A stretch of DNA of 64,000 nt from Hyphomicrobium sp. (GCF_009026145.1 NZ_WBUE01000018.1:24617-88616); one strand, 5' to 3'; shown: positions 1 to 8,941, counted from the first letter of the stretch. Numbers and translations: made by a program. Notes: generated by a model not told the origin, from the sequence alone.

Positions 1-375
1 GATGGCGATCGGTACGCCCTCGTGCATCGACACCGAGCAGGTCATGCCTTCCTGCAACCACTGCGCCTGGTCGCCGACGACGTCCTTCGACACGATGATC
101 TGGTCGTAGGTCTCCGGGTGCATGAACGTATAGCCGTGGTCGTCCTCGAAGAGATAGTTGTAGTCCTTCTCGTCGAGGTAGGCGCGCTCGACCTGGTCGG
201 TGGTCCGGTAGCGCTCCGTCACCTTCACGCCATCGGCGATGCGGCGCATCTCAAGGTGCGTGACGGGCGTGCCCTTGCCGGGGTGGATATTCTCGGCGTG
301 GATGACGACGGCGAGCTTGCCGTCGAGATCGAGCACATTGCCCTTGCGCACCGATGAGGCGATGACCTTAGCCAC
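1..375 (-). CDS. efp: Elongation factor P, 5' part (runs off the window)
   Basis: This is the N-terminal 125 codons of elongation factor P, which helps ribosomes through polyproline stretches. The start is a GTG, preceded by GGAG at good spacing; the nearest upstream ATG runs into a stop after two codons. The protein begins (M)[12 protein letters not shown] and carries the conserved loop HPGKGTPV, with a lysine at position 34, the residue that is beta-lysylated in the EpmA/EpmB pathway. The KOW-like first domain and the start of the second, OB-fold domain are visible ([13 protein letters not shown]). epmA is divergently encoded about 360 bases away and epmB lies 4 kb further on, which fits Lys34 modification. 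The 3' end lies outside the window. Confidence 0.96.
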   Translation of the reverse strand, partial: MAKVIASSVRKGNVLDLDGKLAVVIHAENIHPGKGTPVTHLEMRRIADGVKVTERYRTTDQVERAYLDEKDYNYLFEDDHGYTFMHPETYDQIIVSKDVVGDQAQWLQEGMTCSVSMHEGVPIAI

Positions 376-543
376 TTAGTTCTCCATTGCAGGGGCCGGC
401 GCCGGCGCTAGGCGCGCTCGTTGACGGCCGATAGGGGGAAGCTCGGGCGCTCTCATACCCTTTCCCGGCTGGGCTGTCATCCCGGCCAGGGGTGAGCTTT
501 TCTGGCTTTCCCGGTCAGTGAGCGCGGGCCGCGGACTCTAGAA

Positions 544-702
544 CGTCATCCCGGCGCAGGCCGGGATCCACGCAAGTCTCCACAGAGCATCCCGCTGGCC
601 GGTATTGCGCGGAATCGGCGCCACGATTGAGGCATTACTTTCGATCTTCACCATGAGAGATCGTTGAAGCTGGCGTAGATCCCGGCCTGCGCCGGGATGA
701 CG
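544..702. repeat. REP-like inverted repeat pair
   Basis: Two 30-base arms, 544-573 and 673-702, are inverted copies of each other. Each arm is itself a hairpin, of the form CGTCATCCCG-GCGCAGG-CCGGGATCCACGC. They sit in the efp-epmA intergenic region with about 100 bases between them. A pair with the same ends but a different inner stem occurs at 53133-53276. I see no gene in 376-739; the divergent promoters of efp and epmA must lie here. Confidence 0.8.
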
Positions 703-739
703 GAGTGTGCCGGCCAGTAGGATCAGCTAGAGAAGCGCC

Positions 740-1783
740 ATGAGCACAGACCGCCCCTGGTGGACCCCCGCGACGCACGCCGACCGGCGCCCGCTCTTGC
801 TGACCCGCGCGCGTATCAAGGCGGCCATCCGCGCCTGGTTCGAAGCGCAGGGCTTTGTCGAGGTCGAGACCGGCTGCCTGCAGATCTCGCCCGGCAACGA
901 GGCGCATCTGCACGCTTTCCGCACCGAGCTGGTGGCGCCCGACCTCTCGCGGCGCACCCTCTACCTTCACACCTCGCCCGAGCTCGCCTGCAAGAAGCTG
1001 CTCGCCGCCGGCGAGCGCAACGTTTTCACCTTCGCACCCGTGTTCCGCAACCGTGAGCGCGGCGCGCTGCACGCCCCCGAGTTCACCATGCTCGAGTGGT
1101 ATCGCGCCGAGGCGCCATACGAAGCGATGATGGATGACTGCGCGGCGCTACTGAAGCTTGCCGCCGAGACGGCCGACAACCGCTTCGTATCCTGGCGCGG
1201 CGTCACCTCTAATCCCCGCGCTGTGCCGGAGCGCCTGACCGTCGCCGCGGCCTTCGCGCGCTATGCCGGCGTCGACCTTCTCGCCCGCATCGGCGCCGAC
1301 GCCAATGACCGCGATGCGCTCGCCGCCGCGGCGGAAAGCGCCGGCATCACGCCGCGAGACGACGATACCTGGGCCGACATATTTTCCAAGCTGCTGACGG
1401 CGCTGGTCGAGCCCAAGCTCGGCAACGGGCGCCCAACCCTGCTCACCGAGTATCCGGCGAGCGAAGCGCCGCTGGCACGGCCGTGCACAGGCGACCCACG
1501 CCTCGCCGAGCGCTTCGAGCTCTATTGCTGCGGCGTCGAGCTTGCCAACGGCTTCGGCGAGCTGACCGATCCCGAGTTGCAGCGCCGCCGCCTCGAAGCC
1601 GAGATGGACAAGAAAGAAGCGCGCTATGGCGAGCGCTATCCGATCGATGAGGATTTCATCGCCGCGCTGGCGGCTATGCCGCCCGCTTCAGGTTGCGCGC
1701 TTGGCTTCGACCGCCTCGTCATGCTGGCCACAGGCGCGACGCGCATCGACCAGGTGCTGTGGACGCCAATGTCTGAGCGCTGA
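740..1783 (+). CDS. epmA: EF-P--(R)-beta-lysine ligase EpmA
   Basis: Class II lysyl-tRNA synthetase paralogue that ligates (R)-beta-lysine to Lys34 of EF-P in the cytosol. The 347-residue protein is the catalytic core only, without an N-terminal anticodon-binding domain, as in EpmA/GenX/PoxA. Visible class II motifs are FRNRERGALHAPEFTMLEW (motif 2, near residues 100-120) and GCALGFDRLVML (motif 3, near 325). Substrate-pocket features typical of the family, such as GNEAHLHAF and ELANGFGEL, are present. It is divergent from efp, and the partner aminomutase epmB lies downstream. It is not a full LysS, because the OB domain is missing. Confidence 0.95.
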   Translation: MSTDRPWWTPATHADRRPLLLTRARIKAAIRAWFEAQGFVEVETGCLQISPGNEAHLHAFRTELVAPDLSRRTLYLHTSPELACKKLLAAGERNVFTFAPVFRNRERGALHAPEFTMLEWYRAEAPYEAMMDDCAALLKLAAETADNRFVSWRGVTSNPRAVPERLTVAAAFARYAGVDLLARIGADANDRDALAAAAESAGITPRDDDTWADIFSKLLTALVEPKLGNGRPTLLTEYPASEAPLARPCTGDPRLAERFELYCCGVELANGFGELTDPELQRRRLEAEMDKKEARYGERYPIDEDFIAALAAMPPASGCALGFDRLVMLATGATRIDQVLWTPMSER

Positions 1784-1844
1784 AAACCCCCGCTCGCCGG
1801 CCCGGGAGGCCAGCGCATTCATTGCGAAACTCCATCAACGACGG

Positions 1845-2063
1845 CTATGCCGCCGCCGACATGAAGCGTTCGACGGTCGCCGCGAAGTGACCGCACCAGT
1901 CCTTGCTGGCGACGACCGGCCATACGCCGTGGGCGCCGTTCTCGGACTGCGGGAGCGGAGGATTGAACCGGCACAGGCCGGCGTTCTTTTCCTTATGGTG
2001 CTTCGCAGCGGCTTTGCTGTGATTGTCGTAAAATTGGCAATTGCCACAAGCGCAGGTGGTCAT
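1845..2063 (-). CDS. Small cysteine-rich conserved protein
   Basis: This 72-residue protein starts [14 protein letters not shown] and is preceded by a very strong AAGGAGG ribosome-binding site five bases before the ATG, which settles the start against longer alternatives. Five cysteines are visible: C4, C6 and C9 at the N-terminus, one in GLCRFNPP, and one in DWCGHF. The pattern suggests a small metal- or cluster-binding protein, but I do not recognise a characterised family. It is divergent from the downstream ArsR-type regulator, and its own promoter would share that intergenic space. Function unknown. Confidence 0.75.
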   Translation of the reverse strand: MTTCACGNCQFYDNHSKAAAKHHKEKNAGLCRFNPPLPQSENGAHGVWPVVASKDWCGHFAATVERFMSAAA

Positions 2064-2271
2064 GTGTGCCTCCTTGTCCCGGGTCCCGGGATCGAACGCA
2101 GCCGGCCGCTGGACGCCCAGCGCTGGCTGCTCGAAAATATCTAATGGCTCGCCGGGCCGACACAAGACCGGGCCACGACGCGCATTTTTTCTGGGGATCC
2201 TCGCTACGCACAACCGCCACATGACGCAGCCGCGTTCTGGACAACGCAGCGCGAACCGCCATATTTCCCGC

Positions 2272-2565
2272 ATGGCTAACGCCCGTGCCACGCGCCTCTC
2301 CGAGAAACAGTTCGCGCAGATCGCGCGCGCGCTGGCCGAGCCGCGCCGCTATCAGATCCTCGAGCAGATCGGCGGCGCCGCCGAGGCGCTCCCTTGCGCC
2401 GCCCTGCTCGATCAGCACGAGGTGAGCGCGGCGACGCTTTCGCACCATCTCAAGGAGCTGGAGACGGCCGGGCTCATCGACGTCACGCGTTCCGGCAAGT
2501 GCATGAGCATGACGCTCAATCGCGACGTGCTGCGCGCCTACCTGTCCCGCCTAGCCAAGATCTAA
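2272..2565 (+). CDS. ArsR-family winged-helix regulator
   Basis: A 97-residue transcriptional regulator of the ArsR type. The recognition region reads [19 protein letters not shown], followed by the wing ([14 protein letters not shown]). No paired metal-binding cysteines of the ArsR/SmtB type (ELCVCDL) are present, so it may sense a redox or organic signal instead. The start is uncertain: an in-frame ATG 17 codons earlier is possible, and neither has a good ribosome-binding site. It lies 120 bases upstream of, and in the same direction as, an SDR oxidoreductase gene; a 16-base near-palindrome between them is a plausible operator. Confidence 0.85.
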   Translation: MANARATRLSEKQFAQIARALAEPRRYQILEQIGGAAEALPCAALLDQHEVSAATLSHHLKELETAGLIDVTRSGKCMSMTLNRDVLRAYLSRLAKI

Positions 2566-2636
2566 GCGCAAGTTTGCCGCAGCGGACGCCGTTCCGCCGC
2601 CTCCTTGAACCACCCCAGATCGATACTTAGATGGGC

Positions 2637-2652
2637 ATCATAGTACGATGAT
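2637..2652. promoter_or_regulatory. Candidate operator of the ArsR-type regulator
   Basis: ATCATAGTACGATGAT is a palindrome with one mismatched pair, about 35 bases upstream of the SDR start. It is directly followed by a short direct repeat (TTGTC-TAA-TTGTC). The position fits a repressor site overlapping the SDR promoter. This is an inference from symmetry and location. Confidence 0.5.
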
Positions 2653-2685
2653 TGTCTAATTGTCGAACCGGAAAGGACGGGTGTC

Positions 2686-3435
2686 ATGGGCAAGCTTGCA
2701 GGCAAAGTCGCCGTTGTTACGGGAGCTTCCAAGGGAATCGGCGCCGGCATCGCCAAGGCCTTGGCGGCCGAGGGGGCCTCGGTCGTCGTCAACTACGCGT
2801 CGAGCCGCGACGGGGCGGAGAAGGTCGTTGCCGAGATCGCCGCCAAGGGTGGCAAGGCCATAGCGGTCGGCGGCGACGTCGCCAAGGCAGCCGACGTCAA
2901 ATCGCTGTTCGACGCGACGCACGAGGCCTTTGGCAAGCTCGACGTGCTGGTCAACAATGCCGGCGTCTATGAGTTCGCGCCCATCGAGGAGATCAGCGAG
3001 GCCACGTTTCACCGCCAGTTCAACATCAACGTCTTGGGGCCAATTCTAGCGACGCAGGAAGCGCTCAAGCACTTCCCGCCCGAGGGCGGCTCGGTGATCA
3101 ACGTGAGCTCGGTCGCGGCCTTCAGCCCCGTGCCCACCTCAGCCGTGTACTCCGGCACCAAAGCCGCGCTCGACACGATCACGCGCGTGCTGGCGCTCGA
3201 GCTGGGTGCGCGCAACGTGCGCGTCACCTCTCTCAATCCCGGCCTCGTCGAGACGGAAGGAACGCACAGCTTCGGTGCCATCGGCAGCGATTTCGAGAAG
3301 CACACGGTTGCCAACACGCCGCTGCGGCGCGTCGGACAGCCGGAGGATATCGGCAAGGTCGCCGTGTTCCTCGCCTCCGACGATTCACGCTGGATCACCG
3401 GCGAGCGTATTGCGGTGTCCGGCGGCTACCGCTGA
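2686..3435 (+). CDS. SDR-family NAD(P)-dependent oxidoreductase
   Basis: A 249-residue classical short-chain dehydrogenase/reductase. The cofactor motif TGASKGIG is near residue 14, NNAG near 88, the catalytic serine lies in INVSSVAAFS, and the YxxxK motif is YSGTK. The C-terminus GERIAVSGGYR is typical of FabG-like SDRs. An ATG with AAGGA nine bases upstream gives a clear start. It follows an ArsR-type regulator and a candidate operator, a pairing often seen for inducible SDRs of unknown substrate. It is not the housekeeping fabG, since no fatty-acid synthesis genes are nearby. Substrate unknown. Confidence 0.92.
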   Translation: MGKLAGKVAVVTGASKGIGAGIAKALAAEGASVVVNYASSRDGAEKVVAEIAAKGGKAIAVGGDVAKAADVKSLFDATHEAFGKLDVLVNNAGVYEFAPIEEISEATFHRQFNINVLGPILATQEALKHFPPEGGSVINVSSVAAFSPVPTSAVYSGTKAALDTITRVLALELGARNVRVTSLNPGLVETEGTHSFGAIGSDFEKHTVANTPLRRVGQPEDIGKVAVFLASDDSRWITGERIAVSGGYR

Positions 3436-3512
3436 CCGACAACCGCCCGCACGAATTCGACAAATTGATCGGCGGCCAGCCGTTGGGCTGGCCGCTGTGC
3501 CATGCCCAGTGC

Positions 3513-4277
3513 CTACTGTCCGAACTTGAAGCTGTTGAAGCGGTAGTTCATTCCAGCGCGTACAAGTTGACCGTCGGTGTCGACAGTCCAAGTGTTCGGC
3601 CCTCCGAGCGTGCTCGCGGGGGTCGTGACGCTGATGCTCCCCAGGTCATAGTAGAGATACTCGACCTTGGCGGTCCAGCCTTGCTCAATCGCCGCCTCAA
3701 ACCCGCCGCCAATCGTCCACCCGTTGCGAAATGACGAGCTCGAAGCGCTGGCGATCGAGGCGTCGCACGTAATATCGTCGCAACTCTCCAGAACTGACAC
3801 CGTCGTGTCCGAGCCGAGGTACCCGCCCGTAACGTACAGCATCCAGCCGTTCATTAAGACACCGAGCCGCCCGCGCAGGGTCATATAGAAGTCGTGGTCG
3901 GTGCTGGTCGATGCTTCATAGCCCAGCGGGACGAAGGCCGTAGTTGCGCTGCCCGCAAGCCCTAGATATCCCAGATCGCCCTCGATGCCGTAGAGCATCG
4001 GCCCCAGCTGCCAGTTGTAGCCGAGCGTGGCGCCCGCGACGACGCCGCTCGGGGCGGAGCTCCAATAGTCGTTGAGCGTCGCCCCGGAGCTGTCGGTCGC
4101 CGTGGAGCTGCCCCAGGCTCCACCCAGATGCGCACCTAGATAGAAGCCAGTCCAAGATGGAGCGGTCGGAGTAATGGGTGCGGCATAGTCGTAGGGATCG
4201 CCGTCGCTCAAGGCCCGCTCGGCTGCTCCGGCGATGGAAACGCACGCAACAAACACGGCAAGCAAATGACGACGCAT
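3513..4277 (-). CDS. Outer membrane beta-barrel protein (Omp25-like)
   Basis: A 254-residue exported protein that starts at an ATG behind GAGGAGG; a GTG seven codons upstream is rejected for that reason. The signal peptide covers about residues 1-22 (MRRHLLAVFVACVSIAGA). The mature part begins with the Omp25-type signature WTGFYLGAHLGGAWG and continues through alternating strands (GYNWQLGPMLYGIEGDLGYLG). It ends in NYRFNSFKFGQ. Two paralogues occur in tandem near 42 kb. The barrel is expected to have eight strands. It is convergent with the SDR gene. Confidence 0.9.
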   Translation of the reverse strand: MRRHLLAVFVACVSIAGAAERALSDGDPYDYAAPITPTAPSWTGFYLGAHLGGAWGSSTATDSSGATLNDYWSSAPSGVVAGATLGYNWQLGPMLYGIEGDLGYLGLAGSATTAFVPLGYEASTSTDHDFYMTLRGRLGVLMNGWMLYVTGGYLGSDTTVSVLESCDDITCDASIASASSSSFRNGWTIGGGFEAAIEQGWTAKVEYLYYDLGSISVTTPASTLGGPNTWTVDTDGQLVRAGMNYRFNSFKFGQ

Positions 4278-4475
4278 AAACGCCTCCTCACAATCCACGG
4301 ACTAAGGGGACGCATGCACTGGAAGGCGCCATCCGTACGCCAAATCGGGCGGCTCGTGGCGGAGTTGTCCAATCATGTCCCCACAATCAACAAGACGCGC
4401 GTGGAACTCTTGCCACTGTGGTACGGGCGGCACGCTATGCTCGGCCACGCGTTCGATGCTTGACCGGAAGCCGCG

Positions 4476-5555
4476 ATGACCGCATTCCGCAGAACCTTGA
4501 CGACACCGAGCGATCTCGCCGATGCCGGCCTCGTTGCGGACGCGCGCGCGGGGGAAATTGCTGCGGTGGGCGCGCGCTACGCCATTGCCATCACGCCGGC
4601 GATGGCCGAGCTGATCGACGCATCCGACCCCGCCGATCCCATCGCCCGCCAGTTCGTGCCCGATGTGCGCGAGCTCGCCCGGCATCCCGCCGAGGACCCC
4701 GATCCGATCGGTGACAATCTCAAGAGCCCGGTGCCGGGCATCGTCCACCGCTATCCCGACCGCGTGCTCCTGAAGCTCGCCAGCGTATGCCCCGTCTATT
4801 GCCGCTTCTGCTTCCGCCGCGAGATGGTCGGCCCCGGAAAGAGCGCAGCCCTCTCCGAGGCGGAGCTTGCCGCGGCGCTCGACTACGTGCGCGCGCGCCC
4901 GGCGATCTGGGAGGTGATCCTCACCGGCGGCGACCCGCTCATCCTCTCGCCGCGCCGCATCGCCGAGGTGACGGCGGCGCTCGGCGATATCGCCCACGTC
5001 AAGATCTTGCGCTGGCATTCGCGCGTGCCCTCGGTCGCCCCCGAGCGCATCACCACGCAGCTCGTCGAGGCGCTGAGCTCGGCATCAAAAACCGTGTACG
5101 TGGCGCTGCACGCCAATCATCCGCGCGAGCTCACGGATGCGGCACGCGACGCCTGCAAGCGGCTGATCGACGGCGGCATTGCCATGGTCAGCCAGAGCGT
5201 CCTGCTCAAAGGGATCAATGACGACGCCGACACATTGGAGGCCCTGATGCGCCGCTTCGTCGAGATGCGCGTCAAGCCCTATTACCTGCACCACGGCGAT
5301 CTCGCTCCCGGCACGGCGCACCTGCGCACGACCATTGCCGAGGGGCAGGCCCTGATGCAGGCACTGCGCGCTCGCCTGTCGGGTCTGGCGCTGCCGACGT
5401 ACGTCCTCGACATCCCCGGCGCGCACGGCAAGGTGCCGATCGGGCCCGACTACCTGCACAAGGTGGATGGCGGCGCGTACGCGATCGAGGATCGTGCCGC
5501 GCGCATGCACGCCTACGAGGACGTATGCGCCGCGCCCGCCGTGCTCGCTCCGTAA
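4476..5555 (+). CDS. epmB: EF-P beta-lysylation protein EpmB (lysine 2,3-aminomutase family)
   Basis: Radical-SAM, PLP-dependent aminomutase that makes (R)-beta-lysine for EF-P. The cluster motif CPVYCRFC has C105, C109 and C112 (CxxxCxxC). ILTGGDPLIL follows, and PGAHGKVPIGPDY near the C-terminus matches the PLP-lysine region of lysine aminomutases. The length of 359 residues fits EpmB rather than the longer KamA enzymes. With efp (Lys34 present) and epmA in the same 5.5 kb, the assignment to EF-P modification is strong. The hydroxylase EpmC is not seen in the window. Confidence 0.93.
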   Translation: MTAFRRTLTTPSDLADAGLVADARAGEIAAVGARYAIAITPAMAELIDASDPADPIARQFVPDVRELARHPAEDPDPIGDNLKSPVPGIVHRYPDRVLLKLASVCPVYCRFCFRREMVGPGKSAALSEAELAAALDYVRARPAIWEVILTGGDPLILSPRRIAEVTAALGDIAHVKILRWHSRVPSVAPERITTQLVEALSSASKTVYVALHANHPRELTDAARDACKRLIDGGIAMVSQSVLLKGINDDADTLEALMRRFVEMRVKPYYLHHGDLAPGTAHLRTTIAEGQALMQALRARLSGLALPTYVLDIPGAHGKVPIGPDYLHKVDGGAYAIEDRAARMHAYEDVCAAPAVLAP

Positions 5556-5661
5556 ACGGACTTGGCTTGCGCGCAAAACTGAGCTGGGTCAGACTGCCGC
5601 ACCGGCGACAAGCGAAGCCCGCCAAGAATGCTTCGGGGCCGCGACCAAGGGGAGACACAAT

Positions 5662-7809
5662 ATGAACGAGCAGGCCAAGCGCGAGACCTTCTTCGGCGCC
5701 TGTCCGCACGACTGTCCCGACACGTGCGCCATGGTCTACGAGGTGGAGGGCGGCAAGCTCGTCAACGTCAAGGGTAACAAGGAGCATCCGATCACGCGCG
5801 GCACCCTGTGCGTGAAGCTCAAGGACTTCCACGATCACCACGCCAACCCCAACCGGCTGCTGTACCCCCTCCGCCGTGTCGGCCCCAAGGGCTCGGGACC
5901 GAACGGCGGCAACAACTTCGAGCGCATCACCTGGGACGAGGCGATCAGCGAGATCGGCCGGCGGTGGCGCGAGATCATCGCCGAATACGGCGCTGAGGCC
6001 ATCATGCCGCAAAGCTATCTCGGCAACATGGGCCTGGTGCAGGGCATCAACTCGGGCGACCCGTTCTTCAATCGGCTCGGCTCGACGGTGAACGAGAAGA
6101 CGTATTGCACGTCGGGCTCGTCGTCGGCCTGGCTGTTGACCTATGGCCCGACCGGCGGCGTCGACCCCGAGAGCTTCGTGCACTGCAGGTACATTGTCAT
6201 CTGGGCGTGCAACTCGATCTCGACCAACCTGCACCACTGGCCGTTCGTGCTCGAGGCGCAGAAGCGCGGCGCCAAGGTCGTGGTCGTCGACGCCTATAAG
6301 TCGCGCACGGCGAAGGCCGGCGACTGGCACATCTGCCCGCGCCCCGGCACCGACGGGGCCCTCGCCATGGGCTTCATCAACGCGATGATCGCACAGGGCC
6401 TGGTCGACCAGGACTATGTCGACAAGTACGTGGTTGGCTTCCCCGAGCTGAAAGAGCGCGCCAAGCAGTTCACGCCCGCGTACGTCGAGCAGGTCACCGG
6501 CGTGAAGGCGGCGGACGTCGTCAAGTTCGCGCGCGAGTTCGCCACCGCGCAGCCCTCCGCCATCCGCATCGGCGTCGCCATCGAGCGCTCGGCGGGCGGC
6601 GCCCAGGCGGCGCGCGCTGTCTATGCCATCCCGGCGCTCGCCGGCTCGTGGCGCCACGTCGGCGGCGGCATGCTGCAGCTGCCGCTGTGGGACTTCCCCG
6701 TCGACTGGGTGAAGGCGGCGCGCCCCGACTTCATCACGCCGGGCACGCGCGTGGTCAACAACCTGCGCCTCGGCCAGGCGCTCACCGGCGAGATGCAGCT
6801 CGACCCGCCGATCAAGAGCCTGTTCGTGTTCTGCACCAATCCGGTCAGCCAGTCGCCGGAGACCAACAAGATCGTCGAAGGCTTGAAGCGCGAGGATCTG
6901 TTCACCGTCGTCGCCGAGCACTTCATCAATGACACGGCCAAGTACGCGGACATAATCCTGCCCTCGGCCATGGCGGCGGAAGCCGAGGACATGATGTGGT
7001 CGTGGGGCCACTTCTACTTCACCTACAATCAGAAGGCCGTCGACCCGCCCGGCGAGTGCAAGCCGACGAGCGAGATGTGGCGGCTTCTGGCGAAGGAGAT
7101 GGGCTTCGACGACCCGGTCTTCAAAATGACCGATGCTGAGCTGTGCGAAGCCTACATCAACTGGGCCGACCCGAAGATGGGCGGCATCGACATGGGCCAC
7201 TTCAAGGAGCACGGCTATTACCGGATCGATGTCGGGCCAGTCGACACGCGCACGCCGCACGCGGAGGGCAAGTTCCCAACGCCGTCGGGCAAAGTCGAGC
7301 TGCTCTTGAACGACGCCAAGAACTTCGTCGCCCCGCCGTTCCGCGCCATGTACGAGGGCGAGCAGGACGGCACGCCGCTCGATCCGCTGCCTGGGTATCA
7401 GCCGGTGCGCGAATCGCCGGAAACGAATCCCGAGCTGGCCAAGCGCTACCCGCTCAACATCATCTCGCCCAAGAGCCACGCCTTCCTCAACTCGTGCTAC
7501 GCCAACGAGCCGCACAAGATCAGAGTGCAAGGCGAGCAGTTCGTGATGATCTCGCCCGTCGATGCGGCCAAGCGCAACATCCGCGAGGGCGATCCGGTGC
7601 GCGTGCAGAACGACCGCGGCGACTTCCAGGGCGTGGCGCGCGTGACCGACGACGTCAATCCCGGCATCGTCGTCGCCACGCTCGGCTACTGGCGCCAGCT
7701 CAATCGCTCGGACGGATCGGTGAACTCCATCTCCTCCGATGCCTGGTCGAACATCGGCCGCGCGCCGACGTTCTCCGACAACCTGGTCGAGGTCACGCGC
7801 GTCAACTGA
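5662..7809 (+). CDS. Molybdopterin oxidoreductase, DMSO-reductase superfamily
   Basis: A 715-residue bis-MGD enzyme. The N-terminus holds a [4Fe-4S] motif CPHDCPDTC, with a fourth cysteine in GTLCVKLKD. The core has GSGPNGGNNFERITWDEAI, and TYCTSGSSSAW could supply the active-site region. The C-terminal cofactor-binding domain follows KRYPLNIISPKSHAFLNS. The ATG is preceded by GGGGAGA; longer reading frames upstream lack a better site. No signal peptide and no adjacent electron-transfer or membrane-anchor subunits are seen, so it is probably cytoplasmic and standalone. Substrate unknown. Confidence 0.9.
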   Translation: MNEQAKRETFFGACPHDCPDTCAMVYEVEGGKLVNVKGNKEHPITRGTLCVKLKDFHDHHANPNRLLYPLRRVGPKGSGPNGGNNFERITWDEAISEIGRRWREIIAEYGAEAIMPQSYLGNMGLVQGINSGDPFFNRLGSTVNEKTYCTSGSSSAWLLTYGPTGGVDPESFVHCRYIVIWACNSISTNLHHWPFVLEAQKRGAKVVVVDAYKSRTAKAGDWHICPRPGTDGALAMGFINAMIAQGLVDQDYVDKYVVGFPELKERAKQFTPAYVEQVTGVKAADVVKFAREFATAQPSAIRIGVAIERSAGGAQAARAVYAIPALAGSWRHVGGGMLQLPLWDFPVDWVKAARPDFITPGTRVVNNLRLGQALTGEMQLDPPIKSLFVFCTNPVSQSPETNKIVEGLKREDLFTVVAEHFINDTAKYADIILPSAMAAEAEDMMWSWGHFYFTYNQKAVDPPGECKPTSEMWRLLAKEMGFDDPVFKMTDAELCEAYINWADPKMGGIDMGHFKEHGYYRIDVGPVDTRTPHAEGKFPTPSGKVELLLNDAKNFVAPPFRAMYEGEQDGTPLDPLPGYQPVRESPETNPELAKRYPLNIISPKSHAFLNSCYANEPHKIRVQGEQFVMISPVDAAKRNIREGDPVRVQNDRGDFQGVARVTDDVNPGIVVATLGYWRQLNRSDGSVNSISSDAWSNIGRAPTFSDNLVEVTRVN

Positions 7810-7832
7810 TTGGCGCCTCCGCGGAGACGAAG

Positions 7833-7862
7833 ACGCACCGTGGCAATCCCACGGTGCGTTTT
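7833..7862 (+). terminator. Rho-independent terminator
   Basis: A perfect 11-bp stem (ACGCACCGTGG / CCACGGTGCGT) with a 5-base loop, followed by TTT. It starts 24 bases after the molybdopterin oxidoreductase stop. Confidence 0.88.
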
Positions 7863-8029
7863 CGCGTCTAGGCGCACGAAAGACACGCAGAGCGATTCTT
7901 TTGCAGCCCACAGTTGTGCTCACAGCCGAATCTACCGACGTTTGTTAACAGTGTTTTTCCATCCCGTACCTGTGGCGGTCGCGTCTTTCGGCTCGCGAGC
8001 CTTCACTCACGCAACCCATAGGCCAGCAA

Positions 8030-8941
8030 ATGATTGCCTTTCGCGGACTTCTATGCGCTGCCTGTTTCGCAGCGCTTGGGATTAGCGTCATCGCAAGCGC
8101 CGGCGAGTTGCCCGCGGTTTCGGGTCCCAACGGCAAGCTGAGCGTCGAAGGCGGCAGCTTCGATGATGACGGGGCCGGCATCGCGCTCGGCAGCTTTGCG
8201 CTTCCCCTCGGCCACGCCTTCGGCCTGCAGGCCGACGGCGCGCTCGGCACCATCGATGGTGAGACGATGGGCGGTGGCGGGCTGCATCTCTTCACGCGCG
8301 ATCCGTCAAGCCACCTGTTCGGCGTCTATGGAAGCTACCATACGTGGGACTCCGTCGACATCTGGCGCATCGCTGGTGAAGCGGAGCTCTACCTCGGCCG
8401 CTTCACGCTCGATGGACTCGCCGGCTATGAGAGCGTCGATGTGCCCAGCACCATCGGCGATCTCGAGGTGCTGACGCCCGACGATAAGCACTTCTTCGCG
8501 CAGAGCGACCTCGCCTACTACATCACTGACGATTTCAAGGTCTATGGCGGCTACCGCTACCTCAACGAGACGAGCTTCGGCTCGGCGGGTGCGGAATACC
8601 TTATGCGCGGCCACGAGGTGCCGCTGTCGCTGTTCGCGCGCGGCGACTTCGGCGACGAGGATTACACCAGCATTACCGGTGGCCTCAAAGTGTACCTGAG
8701 CGGCGATCCTGACAAATCGCTCATCGACCGCCACCGCCGCGACGACCCGGACATCTACTTGCCAGTATTTCCCAAGCTCGTGACCCGGACGGCACAGAGA
8801 CAGCCGCAGTGCACACTTGTCGGTGGAGGTTCATACCAGGTCGCGAGCCCGGCGAATGGCCAGTGCATCTGCCCGTCTGGATCCGCGCTCGCCGGACAGC
8901 CTCCCGTGTTCGGCTTAGGCAGCTACCACTGCGCTGTCTAG
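8030..8941 (+). CDS. Exported protein, probable outer-membrane barrel
   Basis: A 303-residue protein with a signal peptide (about 1-24, ending ISVIASAGE). The mature part has alternating hydrophobic and glycine/aromatic strands (HLFGVYGSYHTWDSVD, FTLDGLAGYESVD, DDFKVYGGYRYLNE), which suggests a beta-barrel. After about residue 240 a different C-terminal part begins, with cysteines in PQCTLVGG, GQCICPSG and SYHCAV that could form disulfides. I do not recognise a named family. It is followed by glk with a 63-base gap; co-transcription is possible. Confidence 0.75.
   Translation: MIAFRGLLCAACFAALGISVIASAGELPAVSGPNGKLSVEGGSFDDDGAGIALGSFALPLGHAFGLQADGALGTIDGETMGGGGLHLFTRDPSSHLFGVYGSYHTWDSVDIWRIAGEAELYLGRFTLDGLAGYESVDVPSTIGDLEVLTPDDKHFFAQSDLAYYITDDFKVYGGYRYLNETSFGSAGAEYLMRGHEVPLSLFARGDFGDEDYTSITGGLKVYLSGDPDKSLIDRHRRDDPDIYLPVFPKLVTRTAQRQPQCTLVGGGSYQVASPANGQCICPSGSALAGQPPVFGLGSYHCAV

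Noticed and set aside
5272..7923. An 883-codon open frame on the minus strand
   Set aside because: It is the antisense of epmB's end and the molybdopterin oxidoreductase gene; the composition (His/Arg/Asp/Val-rich) is typical of a GC-rich shadow frame, and the plus-strand proteins have clear motifs.
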